Source: Candidatus Altimarinota bacterium
GTDB taxonomy: Bacteria; Patescibacteriota; Gracilibacteria; UBA1369; LOWO2-01-FULL-3
NCBI GenBank assembly: GCA_029939035.1
Contig: JAOZTS010000002.1
Coordinates: 17,898-26,549, forward strand
Reading direction: 5' to 3'
Length of the DNA stretch: 8,652 nucleotides
Both the position numbers and the translations under genes were made by a program. The notes under the pieces are model-generated. The model made no database searches, was not told the origin of the DNA, and saw only the letters and a list, made by a program, of their open reading frames with translations. Positions 7,024-8,652 of this stretch are shown piece by piece (the stretch's first letter is position 1; every line of letters starts with the position of its first letter).

Positions 7024-7289
7024 TGAAAATCCATCGACATAAGCAATTTAAAAAGCAATATCAAAAATTGTCTAAAGTAATTCGTGATAAAGCTGATCAG
7101 GCGATTATCCAATTCAGCAAAGATCCTTTTAATTCCAGACTTAAGAATCACACCCTAAAGGGCTTGATGCAAGGCAAACGTGCGATTTCTGTTACCAGTA
7201 CTATAAGAATAATTTTCGAAGAATATGCTGATCACACTGTTGTCTTGATGTTAGATATCGGTAATCATCCTCGTGTTTATAAGATGTAA
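7023..7289 (+). CDS. relE: RelE/YafQ-family mRNA interferase toxin
   Basis: This 88-residue toxin is of the RelE/ParE fold and is expected to cleave mRNA in the ribosomal A site. Visible family features are the N-terminal F.K.Y.KL helix region, the NHTLKGLMQGKRAISV strand block at 42-57, RIIF at 62-65 and the C-terminal LDIGNHPRVYK at 77-87. That last block corresponds to the family's conserved LDIGtHdeVY ending. Candidate functional residues are H43, K46, R62, H82 and Y86 by comparison with the family, but I have no alignment to fix them. Length is normal and the gene looks intact. It overlaps the antitoxin gene by one base. A gyrase-poisoning ParE role is less likely given the C-terminal block. 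It ends 22 bp before the right copy of the tRNA-derived repeat, and no terminator is visible after it. Confidence 0.88.
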   Translation: MKIHRHKQFKKQYQKLSKVIRDKADQAIIQFSKDPFNSRLKNHTLKGLMQGKRAISVTSTIRIIFEEYADHTVVLMLDIGNHPRVYKM

Positions 7290-7311
7290 ATTAGTTCGAA
7301 CAACACCTTTG

Positions 7312-7324
7312 CACTCACCCCATT
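7312..7324 (+). repeat. 13-bp direct repeat, right copy, possible attachment site
   Basis: CACTCACCCCATT is identical to the 3' end of tRNA-His plus two bases (6669-6681). TTCGAA, the T-loop core, occurs 11 nt before this copy (7295-7300) but at different spacing from the tRNA, so it may be chance. The copy lies 12 bp from the stop of the convergent sigma gene. Before insertion, the tRNA would have abutted that gene. Confidence 0.6.
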
Positions 7325-7336
7325 GAAATAGTGATC

Positions 7337-8617
7337 TTAAATTTCCTGTAATAATTCCATAATTTTTGGATTTTCTTTGAATGAATCCAAAATCGCATTT
7401 TTAATTTGTCTAATTCTTTCTATTGAATATGGTTTTTCTGATCTCTCGCGATCCCCCCAACACTGCGCTATATTTTTGAGGGTTACTCCTTCTTCGTAGA
7501 AGTAACGCATAATTATAAACAAAGCTAAATCTGGTTTAAGACTAGGCATACGTACTTTTTTGAAATTAAATGAATATATATGTTCAACGATGGCATTTTT
7601 AAGTTTTATATTTAAATCATATTCAGCTAATTCATCACATTGACTTGGTTCTGTTCCAATAACATTGTGTAAATTTTTCGTACTATCGTCTCCGACAGAA
7701 GCATCCAAGTAGGTCATTCCTCTCTCTAAACTTATTGACCTCAAAATCAATTCAGGATCTTTGATTATTCTTTTTACTTTTCTGTCATTGAACATTTTTC
7801 GCAATTCTGAATCTGATGGGTTTCGACCATTGCGCCCCTTGAAATCAAAAACTATTTTTTTAGCATACTGCATGTCATTTACATAATGAACCGGATAATG
7901 TAGAACATTTGAATTTTGACTTACATATTTTGATACTGAATTTCTAATCCATTGATAAGCAAATGTGGAAAATCTATTCCCAAATTTTGGGTTATATTTA
8001 TCAATTGCTTTTCTTAAGCCAACAACACCTTCGTCAAATAAATCCTGGTAATTAAATTTGCCGCTTATTACATATTCACCGTAACGTTGAGACATAACTT
8101 TTTTTATTAATCCATAATTCTTTTCAAGAACAGCATTCATGGCCTCGACATCTCCCCTTCTTACTTTTTCCCAAAGTTCTGCTTCTTCATCTGATAGTTC
8201 AAGAACTTTTCTTGGTGCAGTTATTGATTTCACAACTGTGTTAAAATTACATCCAAATATTTCGTTTGTTAAAGCATTTGGAATGCTCGGTTTTGGATAA
8301 GATTCTTTATTGGTTTCAACGAAATCAGCTAGTTGACCTTTGAGTCCGTTACTAACCTGAAAGTTATAAAAAGACTCTAAAAATTGTTGCTTTCTCTTTG
8401 TTGCATCTATTATTTCCTGTTCTTCCTTATCTTCAGTAACATCATCCAAATCAGCAATGCCTTCAAGAATAAAATCAACTGCTTCATTTACGAGTTCCCT
8501 CAAATATTCTAAATCTTCATCAATTTTCTTCTCAGCCAAAATCGCCGATTCAGGTATCTCTTCATTATCCCTTGAGATTGGCTGAGGCTGCGCAATTTCA
8601 CGTTGCAGGTTAACCAT
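7337..8617 (-). CDS. Sigma-70 family RNA polymerase sigma factor, divergent (alternative), possibly 5'-partial
   Basis: Numbered from the ATG at 8617, this 426-residue protein directs RNA polymerase to promoters. Residues 1-130 are a non-conserved, partly acidic lead. Region 1.2 is near 141-165 (LSDEEAELWEKVRRGD). Region 2 spans about 166-234 with YQDLFDEGVVGLRKAIDKYN and FSTFAYQWIRNSV. Region 3 starts at YPVH (241-244), and region 4 covers about 340-415, ending in IERIRQIKNAIL. Against E. coli sigma-70, W433 becomes Q222, Q437 becomes N226, T440 becomes S229, E458 becomes N247 and R584 becomes I399. W434, H455, E585, R588 and Q589 are kept. About eight extra residues lie in the region 4.2 helix-turn-helix (386-397). 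This suggests altered promoter choice rather than the housekeeping factor. Upstream codons back to the window edge contain no stop, and no Shine-Dalgarno precedes the ATG, so the start may lie further out. Confidence 0.88.
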   Translation of the reverse strand: MVNLQREIAQPQPISRDNEEIPESAILAEKKIDEDLEYLRELVNEAVDFILEGIADLDDVTEDKEEQEIIDATKRKQQFLESFYNFQVSNGLKGQLADFVETNKESYPKPSIPNALTNEIFGCNFNTVVKSITAPRKVLELSDEEAELWEKVRRGDVEAMNAVLEKNYGLIKKVMSQRYGEYVISGKFNYQDLFDEGVVGLRKAIDKYNPKFGNRFSTFAYQWIRNSVSKYVSQNSNVLHYPVHYVNDMQYAKKIVFDFKGRNGRNPSDSELRKMFNDRKVKRIIKDPELILRSISLERGMTYLDASVGDDSTKNLHNVIGTEPSQCDELAEYDLNIKLKNAIVEHIYSFNFKKVRMPSLKPDLALFIIMRYFYEEGVTLKNIAQCWGDRERSEKPYSIERIRQIKNAILDSFKENPKIMELLQEI

Positions 8618-8652
8618 TTGTCCGATGTTTATTTGATTACCATAGAGAATAC

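Noticed and set aside
7295..7324. A longer tRNA relic at the right repeat, because TTCGAA precedes it
   Set aside because: Between TTCGAA and CACTC there are 11 nt here but 7 nt in the real tRNA, and the T stem does not pair. Only the 13-bp match is firm; the hexamer could be chance.
7290..7336. Bidirectional terminator between the toxin and sigma genes
   Set aside because: No GC-rich stem with a T-run was found on either strand in these 47 bp.
2..8617. UGA recoding (as in Gracilibacteria or Absconditabacteria)
   Set aside because: About 2,700 codons contain no in-frame TGA. If TGA encoded glycine it should be common, yet GGA is freely used. The seven genes end in TAA or TAG, which is too few to argue TGA is avoided.
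1..8652. CRISPR array or insertion sequence
   Set aside because: No regularly spaced repeats, no transposase and no terminal inverted repeats were seen. The only notable direct repeat is the 13-bp tRNA-derived pair.

Overview
The window looks like chromosomal DNA of a moderately AT-rich bacterium that uses the standard code. There are no in-frame TGA codons in any gene, and every stop is TAA or TAG. The proteins are lysine-rich, and most do not resemble any family I recognise. Most starts lack a clear Shine-Dalgarno sequence. Together this suggests a poorly characterised lineage, possibly of the Candidate Phyla Radiation (a Peregrinibacteria-like group would fit). That placement is inference, since no marker gene here settles it.

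Bases 2-6251 hold a tight four-gene plus-strand operon (gaps of 16, 9 and 3 bp). It begins with a very large, lysine-rich, apparently multi-pass membrane protein whose reading frame is still open at the window edge. Next come two proteins of about 300-345 residues that are clear paralogues of each other (shared A.RGFG, LG/L.ELK..YP, KM.K.S.L.IF and T..D.TDLVF.I..DF motifs). The last is an 83-residue charged protein with a coiled-coil tail. None has a recognisable catalytic domain. This is the best candidate for an undescribed system: a membrane-anchored assembly with tandem-duplicated soluble partners.

Bases 6252-6601 hold no protein gene. A promoter (TTGCTT-16-TATAAT) is followed by about 125 bp able to fold into two hairpins. 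It ends in a strong intrinsic terminator with nine Ts, so it reads as a candidate small-RNA gene of unknown class. A separate promoter (TTGACT-16-TACAAT) then leads to tRNA-His(GTG), which has an encoded G-1 and CCA.

Bases 6682-7324 hold a RelB/RelE-type toxin-antitoxin pair with its own extended -10 promoter and a 15-bp palindrome overlapping the antitoxin start codon. The last 11 nt of the tRNA plus two flanking bases (13 bp) are repeated exactly just after the toxin gene. The pair thus sits between direct repeats at a tRNA 3' end, as in site-specific integration, but no integrase lies in between.

Bases 7337-8652 hold a minus-strand sigma-70 family protein converging on the toxin. It keeps regions 1.2 to 4 but differs at key promoter-contact residues and carries about eight extra residues in its region 4.2 helix-turn-helix. 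It is therefore probably an alternative sigma factor. Its frame is also open to the window edge, so its N-terminus may be incomplete.
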